A DNA stretch of 64,000 nucleotides from Planococcus halocryophilus (GCF_001687585.2 NZ_CP016537.2:2514001-2578000); one strand, 5' to 3'. Numbered from the stretch's first letter, positions 18,043 to 27,190 are shown. The notes: generated by a model from the letters alone, not told the origin. Numbers and translations: made by a program.

Positions 18043-19230
18043 ATGAAGCGTTTAGTTGGGTTTTTAGTAGTTTTAGGGTTTGTACTCGGTACATTGCCGC
18101 TATCTGCATTTGCGATCAAATCGGATGAGGCTGAATTTAATGCGTTTTTAGTAGAAATCAATTGGGATAAGCAAGATTATCTAGACTACTTAGAAAGTAA
18201 AGACTGGTCTTTAGATGAGTTTGAAACGATTGATGAGTTAGGGACACCTTTAACTGAAAAAGGTATTCAGCTTTTAACAGAAAAATTAAACCTGACTCGC
18301 ACAGAATTAAATGAGTTACTTTATGAATACGGTGACCTTGAGTATGGCGAAGATGTTCTCGACGGTGTCTACTTGATCTTCATTGAAGATGTTGAGTACT
18401 TTAGTGAGTTTTATCTAGATGACTACACAGGTACACCGATTGACGCTTTAAACCTACAGGAATTGATGGATGACTTTGGCTTTGCATCAGAAAAAGAGTT
18501 AGAAGATTTTTTACAAGGTTATTCTGATTCCCTAGAAAACTACGACTTTATCGAAGAGTTAGAAGACTCCCTTCTTTTTTATACAGAAATGGATGATTAC
18601 GAGTTAGATTTCAACGGTCTTTTCACTGAACTTGGGTTGACTGAAGAAGAAGTAGAAAGATTAATTGCCCATTTAGAAACATTGAATTATGAAGACCCTG
18701 CATTTGAAGAACAACTAACACAATTAAGTGATCGCATGATGGCTATCGGTGATTTTGAGACAGCTGACGAATTAACAGCAGAACAAATTGCTGAGATGAT
18801 GGATGTTTATAATGACATGATTAACTTGTTTGAACTAAAAACAACTTACTTTTTTGTAAAAGATGGCGTAAAAAAACCTGTTTCATTAGCTACATTAATG
18901 ACGCTTCAATCAACTGAAGGTGCAGACTTATTAATTGAGATTTACAACCTTAAAGATGTATTTTTAGCTGATGTTTTGTTGACTGCCGATATGTTTGGGT
19001 CTGATCTAATTGTTGATACAGGAAAAGACTTAGGAGCTGTAGAAACAATTATTTCAACTCCGACTGTGATACAAAAACCAACTGCATCTGCACCGAGTAC
19101 AACACAAACAGTAAAAGGTGGCAAATTACCAGTTACTGCTTCTAATTTTGTACCTACTTTACTTTTTGGACTGACTTTACTTTTAAGTGGGGTTGTTTTA
19201 TTCCGCCGTTTGAAAGCTGAAAAAATTTAA
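18043..19230 (+). CDS. Processed acidic surface protein with LPXTA sorting signal
   Basis: 395 residues, very acidic, with a signal peptide ('GFLVVLGFVLGTLPLSAFA') and a C-terminal sorting signal: LPVTA (362-366), a hydrophobic helix and basic tail 'FRRLKAEKI'. This matches the 'processed acidic surface protein' family, whose members carry LPXTA rather than LPXTG. The body seems built of weakly repeated ~50-residue helical units ('LTEEEVERLIAHLE', 'LTRTELNELLYEYG'). The sortase gene starts on the last base of the stop codon, which argues for a dedicated substrate-enzyme pair. Likely wall-anchored; function unknown. Confidence 0.88.
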   Translation: MKRLVGFLVVLGFVLGTLPLSAFAIKSDEAEFNAFLVEINWDKQDYLDYLESKDWSLDEFETIDELGTPLTEKGIQLLTEKLNLTRTELNELLYEYGDLEYGEDVLDGVYLIFIEDVEYFSEFYLDDYTGTPIDALNLQELMDDFGFASEKELEDFLQGYSDSLENYDFIEELEDSLLFYTEMDDYELDFNGLFTELGLTEEEVERLIAHLETLNYEDPAFEEQLTQLSDRMMAIGDFETADELTAEQIAEMMDVYNDMINLFELKTTYFFVKDGVKKPVSLATLMTLQSTEGADLLIEIYNLKDVFLADVLLTADMFGSDLIVDTGKDLGAVETIISTPTVIQKPTASAPSTTQTVKGGKLPVTASNFVPTLLFGLTLLLSGVVLFRRLKAEKI

Positions 19231-19883
19231 TGATGAACGACCAACTAAAAAAAAGAAGAAGCAAAAAACCGCTTCTTCTTTTTCTATCGATTACCTTGGT
19301 TATTTCCGGTTTATGGTTTAGCACTTCGAGCACAGCAACTTTCATCAAAGGTTATATGCTTTATAAAACAGGAAATGTTGAAGCTAAAGATTTTAGCAGC
19401 AAGCCTGAGTCTCCACGACTTGATATTGATGAGAAACACACAAAAAATGACTTGCTCAATCTTGAGTATCCTCAAAAACCCGAAGTTGGCGAGTTGATGG
19501 GAGAACTACTTATTCCAAAGCTCGAAGCCAGCCTACCGATTATTCACGGAACAGATGAGGATGAGTTAGAAAAAGGTGTGGGGCATTTTGCACAAAGTGT
19601 ACTGCCCGGTGAAAATGACAATTCCGTATTGTCTGGACACCGCGATACGGTCTTCCGCGAACTAGGTAAAGTCGGAAAAGGCGACCTTTTAACTGTCAAA
19701 ACTTATTCAGGTACTTTCACTTATAAAGTACGTCAAGTTCGAATCGTCGACCAAGACGACCGAACCGTTATAGTACCAAAACCAAAAGCTACCTTAACCG
19801 TTTCTACATGCTATCCATTCGATTACATTGGATACGCTCCAGAACGTTATATATTAGTAGCTGATTTGGTTTCAAGTAAATAA
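19230..19883 (+). CDS. Class D-type sortase
   Basis: 217 residues with an N-terminal membrane anchor (residues ~13-31) and the sortase barrel. Catalytic residues are all present: His137 in 'LSGHRDTVF', Cys194 in 'TLTVSTCYPF' and Arg206 in 'APERYIL'. Sortases cut after the Thr of the sorting signal and join the protein to the cell wall. Translation is coupled to the LPXTA protein upstream, with a one-base overlap and no good independent ribosome site. The pairing suggests specificity for LPXTA. Confidence 0.92.
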   Translation: MMNDQLKKRRSKKPLLLFLSITLVISGLWFSTSSTATFIKGYMLYKTGNVEAKDFSSKPESPRLDIDEKHTKNDLLNLEYPQKPEVGELMGELLIPKLEASLPIIHGTDEDELEKGVGHFAQSVLPGENDNSVLSGHRDTVFRELGKVGKGDLLTVKTYSGTFTYKVRQVRIVDQDDRTVIVPKPKATLTVSTCYPFDYIGYAPERYILVADLVSSK

Positions 19884-19917
19884 AAGAGCGGTGAAGTCAA
19901 CTTCACCGCTCTTTTTT
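19882..19917 (+). terminator. Terminator of the surface protein-sortase operon
   Basis: A 15-bp perfect stem (19882-19896 with 19901-19915) has a TCAA loop and ends in a T-run. It may also serve the converging minus-strand gene. Confidence 0.9.
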
Positions 19918-19932
19918 CTAACTTATTTTTAG

Positions 19933-22599
19933 TTACGAATTTCTTTTAACTTCTAGTAGCTTTTGAACTTCATCGTATATGCGGCGACTATTATTCTGAT
20001 CTTGATGCTTAATAATCCCGGTGATTTCGTATTCGAAATTCGCAAAATTGCTCTTAATTCGATCTTCAATAATGGTGACAAGCTCTTCCTCGTATGATCC
20101 AATCCCACCGATAAACGTTTCTTCAATAGGTCGCAAAATGCCTTTACGGAAAAATCTCTCTACATCAAAATGATAATAAACGACCGGTTTGTTAAGTAAA
20201 GTAAAGTCAAAGCTGACACTGCTATAGTCCGTTATCAGCAAGGCATGGTCTATCAGCAACTGCTGAACTGTCTGTGAACCCAAAGGGATAAATTTAATAC
20301 GCTCATGCATATCTTCAATTTCACTTTGGAAATAATCTTGGGCACGGTAATGTGGGTAAAAGTTAATATTCACATCGTACTCTTCAAGAAGTCCAAGCAA
20401 TTTTTCATTTTGGATTAAGTTTGCATAAGCCATGAAATATTCACTCTTCAAAAATTGTTCGTCCGTATTAATCCAATCACGCCATGTAGGCATCAGTAAA
20501 ATGTCTTTAGGTGGATCGACTTGGATGAGATTATCAAAACGTGCCAAACCAGTTGCGACCACTTCATGATCGTCGTAACCCATTTCATCCATTACAATTA
20601 CTTTCTTTTCAGGCTCAGAGCTAACAATAAACAAATCAAATGGCATATCGTAATTTTTCTTATGATATTCCACATTTTTGCGTCCTAACACTCCATGTTG
20701 AAGGAATATCTTGAGGGTTTCTTCATAGCCAAAAAACCCTTTTGCCGGCTTATAAGGCAAAATGTTTTCTAAGTCGTGTGTACCAAGTAAAACTTTAGCT
20801 TTAAAGGCAATTTCAAAATGTTTATCGGAACCAAAAATCAGTACATTCGTGAGGTGCTTAATATGTTCATACTCTGAACTGTCTTCTTCTATCACATAAT
20901 AAGCTTCAATAGATGTATGCTCCTGTAACCATTTGAAAAAGACGATGCCGTTATCTTGAGCAGTATTCGCGCGCTCTCCCATTAACCAAACATTTTCATC
21001 TTTTGTTTTAGTATCTTGTGGAATTTTCACATCGTTTCTTACAGTAAATGCTTCTACTTTTACGTTATTAAAAGGAGTCGTCGTAATCATGAAATGATGT
21101 TCATCGCCGTTATCATCTAATTGTTTAATATAGCTATAATAATTATCTTTCTTGTATTGCGCTTTAGTATATCTAATTTTTTCTTTTCGGATAACATCTT
21201 GTGAATTGTTTTCAATCACTACAAACAAATCGAGAACGGTTTTATCTTTACTTTTCAGACTTATCAAATCCAAGGTATTAAAATCAACTGTGAATTCTCC
21301 AGAAATAGGCACTTGAAGTGATTCTTGAGACGCACGGTCTTCTACCATTAAATAAGCTTTGGAACCTATAAACTCTTCTATTGCACCTATCACACCTTCG
21401 ACCTGGAAATCCTTTACTTCACGGATAGATTTTTTTAGTTTAGCTGGAGTCATTGCTAATCCAAGAGATAAATCTTTTCGACGATAAAATTTCAATTTAA
21501 CCAACTGCGAATTTGATATCACCTTATACCGCGTCGTCGTATTTTGTAAGGTACGTTTATCTAAACTAAATCTATAAACTTTAGGTTCATCACTATGCTC
21601 AACAATGAAGAAGCGTTTTACAAATAGATTGTCCATCAAATTATTCATTGGCAAAGTGGTTTGAAAAAGACCATTTTCGTTCTTCAAGGGATAAGTTTCG
21701 AGTAGTCCACTTTTCGGCTCATCTACTTGAAGAGAATATTCCACATCTGTTACTCTATTTCCTAGTGAAAACGAAAAAAGAATTTCGGAATTTTGTTTTT
21801 CTTCTATCGAAATAAAATCAATTTCCATTGTATGTGGCTGCAATTCCAAATAAAGATAAGATTCTCTGCATAGTATTTTAAACTGGTGATGATATGAGCT
21901 AACAGACTCAGTGAAATCATTTTCCAAATATAATGAGTATAATTTATGATCTGCATAAAGAAACATTCTCCATAAACCAGCGGCCATTTCGGAAAATTCA
22001 TCGAAAACAAAGAGACTTCCTTCATCTAGTCGTTTGCCCTTTAATATTCGAAATTGGAAATTATTAAAACCATAAAGTTCTATATCTCTTGATCCTTCTT
22101 TTAAAACATAAGGCAGCCGAATAGACAAAGTAAAAGCGTTGTACTTTACGGATTCAACTATTGTGCTAATCGATGTATTCATAAAATGAAAACCGGCATA
22201 GTGATTTTCAATAATAATGTTTCTCTTCACTTTGATTGATAAAATTTTTTGCCCGATTAAAATGCCTTCCTTAAAATCGTCAACTTCATATATTTCGTGT
22301 TCTGTTATCCACATCTTTTTATTGTTAATGGTTAATTGCAAACTTGAACTTGAAGTAACCAAGTTAAGAAGATGTTGGGGTATCTTTACGATTAAGCGAT
22401 TATTGTGTAATACTTCACAATTTAGTCGATATTTCTCTTTATTGATTAAAAATTCAGCTTTAATAACTTTTTTAACTACAAAAAAATTAGACAACTTAAA
22501 TTCAAATAATAAATTTTGTTCTTTTAGATAATATTTTTCAACAGCTACTTTTTTTACAATTTTTTTCCTCAATTCACTTAAAATTTCTTTAAAAATCAT
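19933..22599 (-). CDS. CDP-glycerol glycerophosphotransferase family protein, very large
   Basis: 888 residues. The Glyphos_transf domain occupies the C-terminal ~370 residues: 'LLGTHDLENILPY', 'IFLQHGVLGRKNVEYH', 'VVATGLARFDNL', 'ILLMPTWRDW' and 'ALLITDYSSVSFDFT'. The N-terminal ~500 residues are beta-strand-like and unassigned, with a weak likeness in style to the N-terminus of the 785-residue homologue at 10.9-13.3 kb. The coding sequence is visibly AT-richer than neighbouring housekeeping genes, which may mean transfer. It stands alone, with a ~700-bp gene-free AT-rich region upstream; TTAGGAG precedes the ATG. Probably polymerises or decorates a polyol-phosphate glycan. Confidence 0.82.
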   Translation of the reverse strand: MIFKEILSELRKKIVKKVAVEKYYLKEQNLLFEFKLSNFFVVKKVIKAEFLINKEKYRLNCEVLHNNRLIVKIPQHLLNLVTSSSSLQLTINNKKMWITEHEIYEVDDFKEGILIGQKILSIKVKRNIIIENHYAGFHFMNTSISTIVESVKYNAFTLSIRLPYVLKEGSRDIELYGFNNFQFRILKGKRLDEGSLFVFDEFSEMAAGLWRMFLYADHKLYSLYLENDFTESVSSYHHQFKILCRESYLYLELQPHTMEIDFISIEEKQNSEILFSFSLGNRVTDVEYSLQVDEPKSGLLETYPLKNENGLFQTTLPMNNLMDNLFVKRFFIVEHSDEPKVYRFSLDKRTLQNTTTRYKVISNSQLVKLKFYRRKDLSLGLAMTPAKLKKSIREVKDFQVEGVIGAIEEFIGSKAYLMVEDRASQESLQVPISGEFTVDFNTLDLISLKSKDKTVLDLFVVIENNSQDVIRKEKIRYTKAQYKKDNYYSYIKQLDDNGDEHHFMITTTPFNNVKVEAFTVRNDVKIPQDTKTKDENVWLMGERANTAQDNGIVFFKWLQEHTSIEAYYVIEEDSSEYEHIKHLTNVLIFGSDKHFEIAFKAKVLLGTHDLENILPYKPAKGFFGYEETLKIFLQHGVLGRKNVEYHKKNYDMPFDLFIVSSEPEKKVIVMDEMGYDDHEVVATGLARFDNLIQVDPPKDILLMPTWRDWINTDEQFLKSEYFMAYANLIQNEKLLGLLEEYDVNINFYPHYRAQDYFQSEIEDMHERIKFIPLGSQTVQQLLIDHALLITDYSSVSFDFTLLNKPVVYYHFDVERFFRKGILRPIEETFIGGIGSYEEELVTIIEDRIKSNFANFEYEITGIIKHQDQNNSRRIYDEVQKLLEVKRNS

Positions 22600-23302
22600 A
22601 TTAGCTATTCTCCTAAAAATATTATTTTAATATTTTATTTTTGAATAGAGTTACTGTTTTCTATCACTTTTCGTCTTAACTTCTCTCTTCACGCAACCTC
22701 TATAAGAGGAATTCTAAACTGATTGACAAATTATTTCCGGTAATAATATTTTTATGACTATTTGCATTGATAGTTTTTCTCTCCTTCTAAATAAACGGGA
22801 TTCATAATACTTTAAAAAATGTATAAGATATACATTCCTGCCCTACATCTATTAAATATGTTGTTTTGGATGTCGTAATATCTATTAGCACCTAGATAAA
22901 TATATCTAGAGGAAATCCATTATGGAATGGACTCTCATTTTTATTTCCTGAATTTATTAGCCATAGACTTTAAATAGAAGTTGATAAACGTTATGCCATC
23001 GATTTTGTTAAGTCAATTAAATTTGTACTATATTAACAAATGGTTGAAGTTATCTCTTTCTGACACTAGTAAATAAACCAACTATGGTTCTCTTGTACGT
23101 TTTATAACTTCACCACATTTTGGTTACTTTAATTCTATTTCAAGATAAAAAAGTTATTTGAACATACATCAATCCAAATTCACCACCTTTTGGGACGGCT
23201 CTATTGCTCTAAAATTCTGCAAAAAGATAATTATCTAATTATTCAGTTAATTATACCGCATTAAATATAATTCGTCACAACAAAATGTGTTTTTTTATTG
23301 AT
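22600..23302. other. AT-rich gene-free region
   Basis: About 700 bp without a credible gene. It contains small AT-rich inverted repeats: AATGTATA/TATACATT (22818-22825 with 22829-22836) and CTAGATA/TATCTAG (22892-22898 with 22903-22909). It must hold the promoter of the large minus-strand transferase gene, but I cannot single out one. No RNA family was recognised. Confidence 0.5.
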
Positions 23303-23348
23303 ACCAAAAAACCGCCTATCAGCATAAGCTGATAGGCGGTTTTTTTGG
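23303..23348 (-). terminator. Terminator of the zinc-ribbon protease gene
   Basis: A 21-bp perfect stem (23303-23323 with 23328-23348) has an ATAA loop; T-rich on both strands. Confidence 0.9.
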
Positions 23349-23358
23349 TACCTACACT

Positions 23359-24768
23359 TTATTCTTTATTCACAATATCCGAAACATAGTAAAAACCATA
23401 TTCGTCCATCACAATGGTATAGGTTTTGCTGCGTTCTTGGACAGACCAATTACCTTCTCCATCATTAAAATCAAAAGCTTCTTCTGTGTGGACAACTGCA
23501 TAGTCGTCAAAAATCTCTATGCTGGAAATGTCTAGCTTTGTAAAGTTGAATTCCATTCCCTTACCTGTGATATCAGTAATATACTCGGAAATACCATTAT
23601 AAATATCGCTTTGGTAGACCAGTAAGTTTTGTACATAGAAAAAGTCTTTTTCTTTTAATGCCGTTTCGTAATAATAACGGAAATCTCCGATAAACTCGCT
23701 TAAATTGGCTTCGTCAAATTTCATTTCCAAATCAATATCGTATTCATAATCTTCATCTTCATAGCTATCGAAATCATCATATACATTAAATACGGCAGCG
23801 ACTTCGTCTGCCGACATAGGATTTGTTACCCATTTGGATAATTGTTCATGCATCGAATACAATGGAATTGAAAAACCGATTGTATCGCCTTCTTCAATAA
23901 CCAATGAGTTGATCCCGATGACTTTTCCAGTTGTTGCATCAACTAAAGGTCCACCACTGCTTCCTGGCGCAATTTTAGCATCGATTTGGTAAATATCTTC
24001 ATACGTAAATTCTTGGTAAAAGTCACGGTCAATTCCAGTTAAATAACCAATTGATGCCGTGTTTTCTAGACCAGCTGGACTACCAAGGGCGATAACTTCC
24101 GTTCCGACATCGGTCTTGCCCATTTCAGCTTCTAGTGGCGTGATGCCTTCGAATGCTTCGACGTGAATCAATGCAATATCCGATTCACCAGAAATTCCGA
24201 CCACTGTACCCGGATGATCTTGTCCGTTAATGTTGCGAACTACCACATCCGTATACCCTGCTACTGCATGAGCGTTTGTTACGACCATTCCCGTATCTGA
24301 AAACAAGAATCCTGAACCTTGTCCACCTTCTGTTAATACAGTATAAACTTTTTGTTGTACTTCCTTAATAATTGCTGTTTTTTCTTTTTTCTTCGGCTCT
24401 ATTTTTTCTTCTTGTTCAGAAGGTGGCACGACGTTTTCTACTTTAGTTACCGTTCCCACTGTTGGTTCTTCAGCTGGCACGGTTTCTTCAGGTTCTTCGA
24501 TTTTTTCTGGTTCTTCTGGTTCTTCCGGTTCTTCTGTTACTTCCGGCATCTCTGGTTTTGTTTCTTCTTGTTTAGGTGGTTCTGCATTATCGCTCATTAA
24601 TTGAGCAGACCCAATGCCTACGCCGAGCAAAGTTAACACTAAAATAATGGCGTACGTAAGGTTACGCTTTTTGTGCTTTTTATTTCTAGTCTGTATAAGT
24701 GAATGCCCACAATCTTTACAGTATTTTGAGCCCTCAACGTTTTCAGCTCCACATTTATTGCATTTCAT
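23359..24768 (-). CDS. Membrane-anchored trypsin-like serine protease with zinc ribbon
   Basis: 469 residues. Order: zinc ribbon (C3, C6, C17, C20), basic linker, one transmembrane helix (~37-55), a Glu/Pro-rich spacer (~62-125), a trypsin/HtrA-like protease domain (~140-320) and a C-terminal ~130-residue domain. The triad is complete: His167 ('NAHAVAG'), Asp197 ('ESDIALI') and Ser271 ('GSSGGPL'). The C-terminal part looks like the NTF2-like last domain of TcaA-type proteins (inference). The protease should face the outside, with the zinc ribbon in the cytoplasm, and there is no PDZ domain. ATG 24768 follows GGAGG by seven bases and is preferred over an ATG nine codons upstream. Confidence 0.85.
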   Translation of the reverse strand: MKCNKCGAENVEGSKYCKDCGHSLIQTRNKKHKKRNLTYAIILVLTLLGVGIGSAQLMSDNAEPPKQEETKPEMPEVTEEPEEPEEPEKIEEPEETVPAEEPTVGTVTKVENVVPPSEQEEKIEPKKKEKTAIIKEVQQKVYTVLTEGGQGSGFLFSDTGMVVTNAHAVAGYTDVVVRNINGQDHPGTVVGISGESDIALIHVEAFEGITPLEAEMGKTDVGTEVIALGSPAGLENTASIGYLTGIDRDFYQEFTYEDIYQIDAKIAPGSSGGPLVDATTGKVIGINSLVIEEGDTIGFSIPLYSMHEQLSKWVTNPMSADEVAAVFNVYDDFDSYEDEDYEYDIDLEMKFDEANLSEFIGDFRYYYETALKEKDFFYVQNLLVYQSDIYNGISEYITDITGKGMEFNFTKLDISSIEIFDDYAVVHTEEAFDFNDGEGNWSVQERSKTYTIVMDEYGFYYVSDIVNKE

Positions 24769-24995
24769 AGTTGTACCTCCTTGATGATCTAGCATAAAGT
24801 TCTTTATTTTCTTCCATTATAAACCTTATAACGTCAAACAACTACTCAGGGTTGCAAGATGTAATGAAGTCTTCGCATTTGTAATAAATCTATGTATTCA
24901 GAACATATTTTTATCAAATAAATCAAAATAACGCGATAGAATAAAAATAATATGTGAAATTCCAATAATTTTATCTACTTTAATCTTCCATAAAG

Positions 24996-25004
24996 TGATA
25001 TAAT
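24996..25004 (+). promoter_or_regulatory. Extended -10 promoter of the DUF805 gene
   Basis: TG-A-TATAAT gives a full extended -10 element 38 bp before the TTG start codon. The -35 region is weak, as is usual for extended -10 promoters. Confidence 0.6.
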
Positions 25005-25041
25005 CGATTCAGTAAAATGATAATTTTTAGGAGATGATAGT

Positions 25042-25431
25042 TTGAAAGAGTTTTTAGACGTTTTTAAAAAGACCTTGGATTTCAAAAGCAGATCGCGCCG
25101 TAAAGAATACTGGATGTTCATCTTATTTACCAGTATTATTTCAATTGTTTTATCCATCATTGAAATTGCACTAAGTTTAGAAATTGCACCAAACCTTGGA
25201 CTTTTAAGCACCATTTTTACGCTTATAATTTTAATTCCAAGTTTATCAGTTACAGTTCGCCGCTTACACGATATTGGCCGTACCGGCTGGTGGCTATTGC
25301 TTAGCTTTATCCCGATTCTTGGATGGATTGCTTTATTCGTATTTACATTACTAGATAGCGAATCTGGCAGCAATAAATACGGTTCAAATCCAAAAGAATT
25401 TGAACACGACTTCAAGCCAGTCAATAACTGA
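25042..25431 (+). CDS. DUF805 family membrane protein
   Basis: 129 residues, the usual DUF805 length, with three to four membrane helices. Family marks are 'RRKEYWMFILF' near the N-terminus, 'VRRLHDIGRTGWWLLLSFIP' in the middle and 'SNKYGSNP' at the C-terminus. TTG start with AGGAG nine bases upstream. The role of DUF805 proteins is unknown. It is a single gene ending in a strong terminator. A 156-codon open frame on the opposite strand is a shadow. Confidence 0.9.
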   Translation: MKEFLDVFKKTLDFKSRSRRKEYWMFILFTSIISIVLSIIEIALSLEIAPNLGLLSTIFTLIILIPSLSVTVRRLHDIGRTGWWLLLSFIPILGWIALFVFTLLDSESGSNKYGSNPKEFEHDFKPVNN

Positions 25432-25440
25432 AAACATAAA

Positions 25441-25484
25441 TACACCGCAATCGTTGAAAAGACGATTGCGGTGTATTTTTATTT
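25441..25484 (+). terminator. Terminator of the DUF805 gene (bidirectional)
   Basis: A 14-bp perfect stem (25441-25454 with 25462-25475) has a 7-nt loop and is followed by a T-rich tail. Confidence 0.88.
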
Positions 25485-25844
25485 CACATCAATTTCCTGT
25501 AATGTTTTTTGAACTGTTACTAATTGTTCAAATTGATTTGTTAAGGTCATTGGTTCTATTTCTCGCGAGATGGTAGTTGTATCTTGTATTAACCCATTCA
25601 AGATCGATTGATAATGCTTGTATTGATCAAAGCTTATAGTATTCTTCCCGTCTATTTGCGTACTCAAAATGAGTAGTTCTTCATCTAGCTCCATTAATTG
25701 ATTTTCATAAGGAATTAGTATTTCACCCATCTCATAAGATGCTGGAGAGTCTTTTATTTGATCAGTTTGTGTGTTTAGTTGCGTCATCCAAACAAATCCC
25801 ATAGCTAGAATGAAAATAGATGTTTTCAAGAACAAAGTCTTCAA
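25479..25844 (-). CDS. Small exported protein of unknown function
   Basis: 121 residues. A hydrophobic N-terminal segment ('TSIFILAMGFVWM') acts as a signal peptide or anchor. The rest is polar and mostly helical, with regularly spaced Leu/Ile that could form a coiled coil ('YENQLMELDEELLILSTQI'). It begins with TTG, and GGAGG stands seven bases upstream, which supports it as a real gene. I do not recognise a family. It lies just downstream of nifS on the same strand (115 bp gap), with no evident functional link. Confidence 0.65.
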   Translation of the reverse strand: MKTLFLKTSIFILAMGFVWMTQLNTQTDQIKDSPASYEMGEILIPYENQLMELDEELLILSTQIDGKNTISFDQYKHYQSILNGLIQDTTTISREIEPMTLTNQFEQLVTVQKTLQEIDVK

Positions 25845-25959
25845 CTATTTTTCCTCCTTCAAATGATTAGTCGTTACATCTAGCTTAACTCATCCACTAA
25901 ATGCCGTCCCTTCTCCTTTGAAGTCTTTAGAATTTCTTAATCCCTGATTTACAATCGAT

Positions 25960-27090
25960 TTATCGCGCCATAGTTTTCGCCATTGAATTTCGGAGTATTT
26001 GTAGAAATGTATCGAGCTCCTGTTTTGTTGTATTTCTTGAAATTGATAGTCGGATAAATTTCCGAGCAGCATCTTGCGCTATCCCTATAGCACTCATTGC
26101 AGACATCGCTTCACCAGCGCCAATCTTACAGGCAGTTCCTGTTGAAATAGCCACCTGATGGCGATTACATTCGAGCATCATCCACTGCCCTTCTACATGA
26201 GGTAATAAAATCCCTAAAATAAATGGCGATTTTTTAACACTCTTTCCTATCATCTCAACATCATCTGGTAGGTGTTCTTTTAAATAAGACTGAAGATTTT
26301 CAGCATGCTGAAAGACTTGCTTCTGCTCAGACATGGCTTCTTTTGTAGCAATAGTTGCCGATACGATCGCTGGGACGTCTATCGTTCCAGCGCGAAAGCC
26401 TTGCTGATGTACAGTTCCCTCATAAGTCGACTCCCAGTGGATGCTAGGGTCTAGCCAGACGATGCCGACTCCCTTTGGCCCACCGATTTTATGTCCTGAA
26501 CAAACGGCACTCGTAACACCTAAACTAGCCAAATCTAACGGTATTTTACCGACTGCTTGGACAATATCACAATGAAAAGGAACAGCAGTCATTTTCGCAA
26601 AAGCAGCACATTTTGCTATTGGCTGAATGGCTCCCATTTCTGAGTTGACCAACTGAATGACCACTAAAGCCGTTTGATCCGTAATCATTTTTTTGTATTC
26701 CTCCAACTCAAGAACTCCATCTTTATCAACTGGCACATAACGAATTCGGTACCCTTCTTTCTCTAACTCATTCAAGGTCGTCAGCACAGAAGCATGTTCA
26801 AGTTGCGTGGTAACAATTTCCCGTTTCCCACCTTTTCTTCCACGCAGCAAAGATCGAATCGCCAATTGGTTTCCCTCTGATGCATTGCCGGTAAAATACA
26901 TCCCTTCTCCTCGTACATTGAGCAATTCCCCCCACATTCGCCGGCACGACTCATATAGCCTCAAAGCATCTGAGCCATTATCATGCAAACTTTGCGTATT
27001 TCCAAAAACCTCTCTAGCTGCAGTGACATAAGCTTCAATAGCAGATTCCCGCATAGGAGCTGTTGCTGCATAATCCAAATAAATTGCCAT
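25960..27090 (-). CDS. nifS: Cysteine desulfurase of the NAD-synthesis locus (NifS)
   Basis: 376 residues, a PLP-dependent class V aminotransferase fold. 'MAIYLDYAATAPM' opens the protein, the PLP lysine is in 'VCSGHKIGGPKG', and the sulfur-carrying Cys is in 'STGTACKIGAG'. It releases sulfur from L-cysteine. It is divergent from nadB-nadC-nadA, as in B. subtilis, where this desulfurase is thought to supply the 4Fe-4S cluster of quinolinate synthase. The 100-bp intergenic region carries a palindrome that probably controls both directions. The NiaR/YrxA regulator gene found nearby in B. subtilis is not in this window. Confidence 0.93.
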   Translation of the reverse strand: MAIYLDYAATAPMRESAIEAYVTAAREVFGNTQSLHDNGSDALRLYESCRRMWGELLNVRGEGMYFTGNASEGNQLAIRSLLRGRKGGKREIVTTQLEHASVLTTLNELEKEGYRIRYVPVDKDGVLELEEYKKMITDQTALVVIQLVNSEMGAIQPIAKCAAFAKMTAVPFHCDIVQAVGKIPLDLASLGVTSAVCSGHKIGGPKGVGIVWLDPSIHWESTYEGTVHQQGFRAGTIDVPAIVSATIATKEAMSEQKQVFQHAENLQSYLKEHLPDDVEMIGKSVKKSPFILGILLPHVEGQWMMLECNRHQVAISTGTACKIGAGEAMSAMSAIGIAQDAARKFIRLSISRNTTKQELDTFLQILRNSMAKTMAR

Positions 27091-27126
27091 TTCTCCATCA
27101 TTTCCTTCACATACTATATTTTAATC

Positions 27127-27170
27127 TTGTAATCACTTTAGCTTTATGTCATTAATAGTGTCAAGACACT
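27127..27170 (+). promoter_or_regulatory. nadB promoter candidate with palindromic NiaR-like operator
   Basis: AGTGTC-AA-GACACT (27157-27170) is a perfect inverted repeat between nifS and nadB. A possible -35 TTGTAA (27127-27132) and -10 CATTAA (27150-27155) stand 17 bp apart just before it. The GTGTC-GACAC form agrees with what I recall of the nicotinate-responsive NiaR (YrxA) site in Bacillales; that match is from memory and is inference. Confidence 0.55.
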
Positions 27171-27190
27171 TGTAAAGTTGGTGTAAACTT

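Noticed and set aside
24975..25445. 156-codon open frame on the minus strand over the DUF805 gene
   Set aside because: The plus-strand frame has a recognised family, an extended -10 promoter and a ribosome site; the minus frame is low-complexity shadow.
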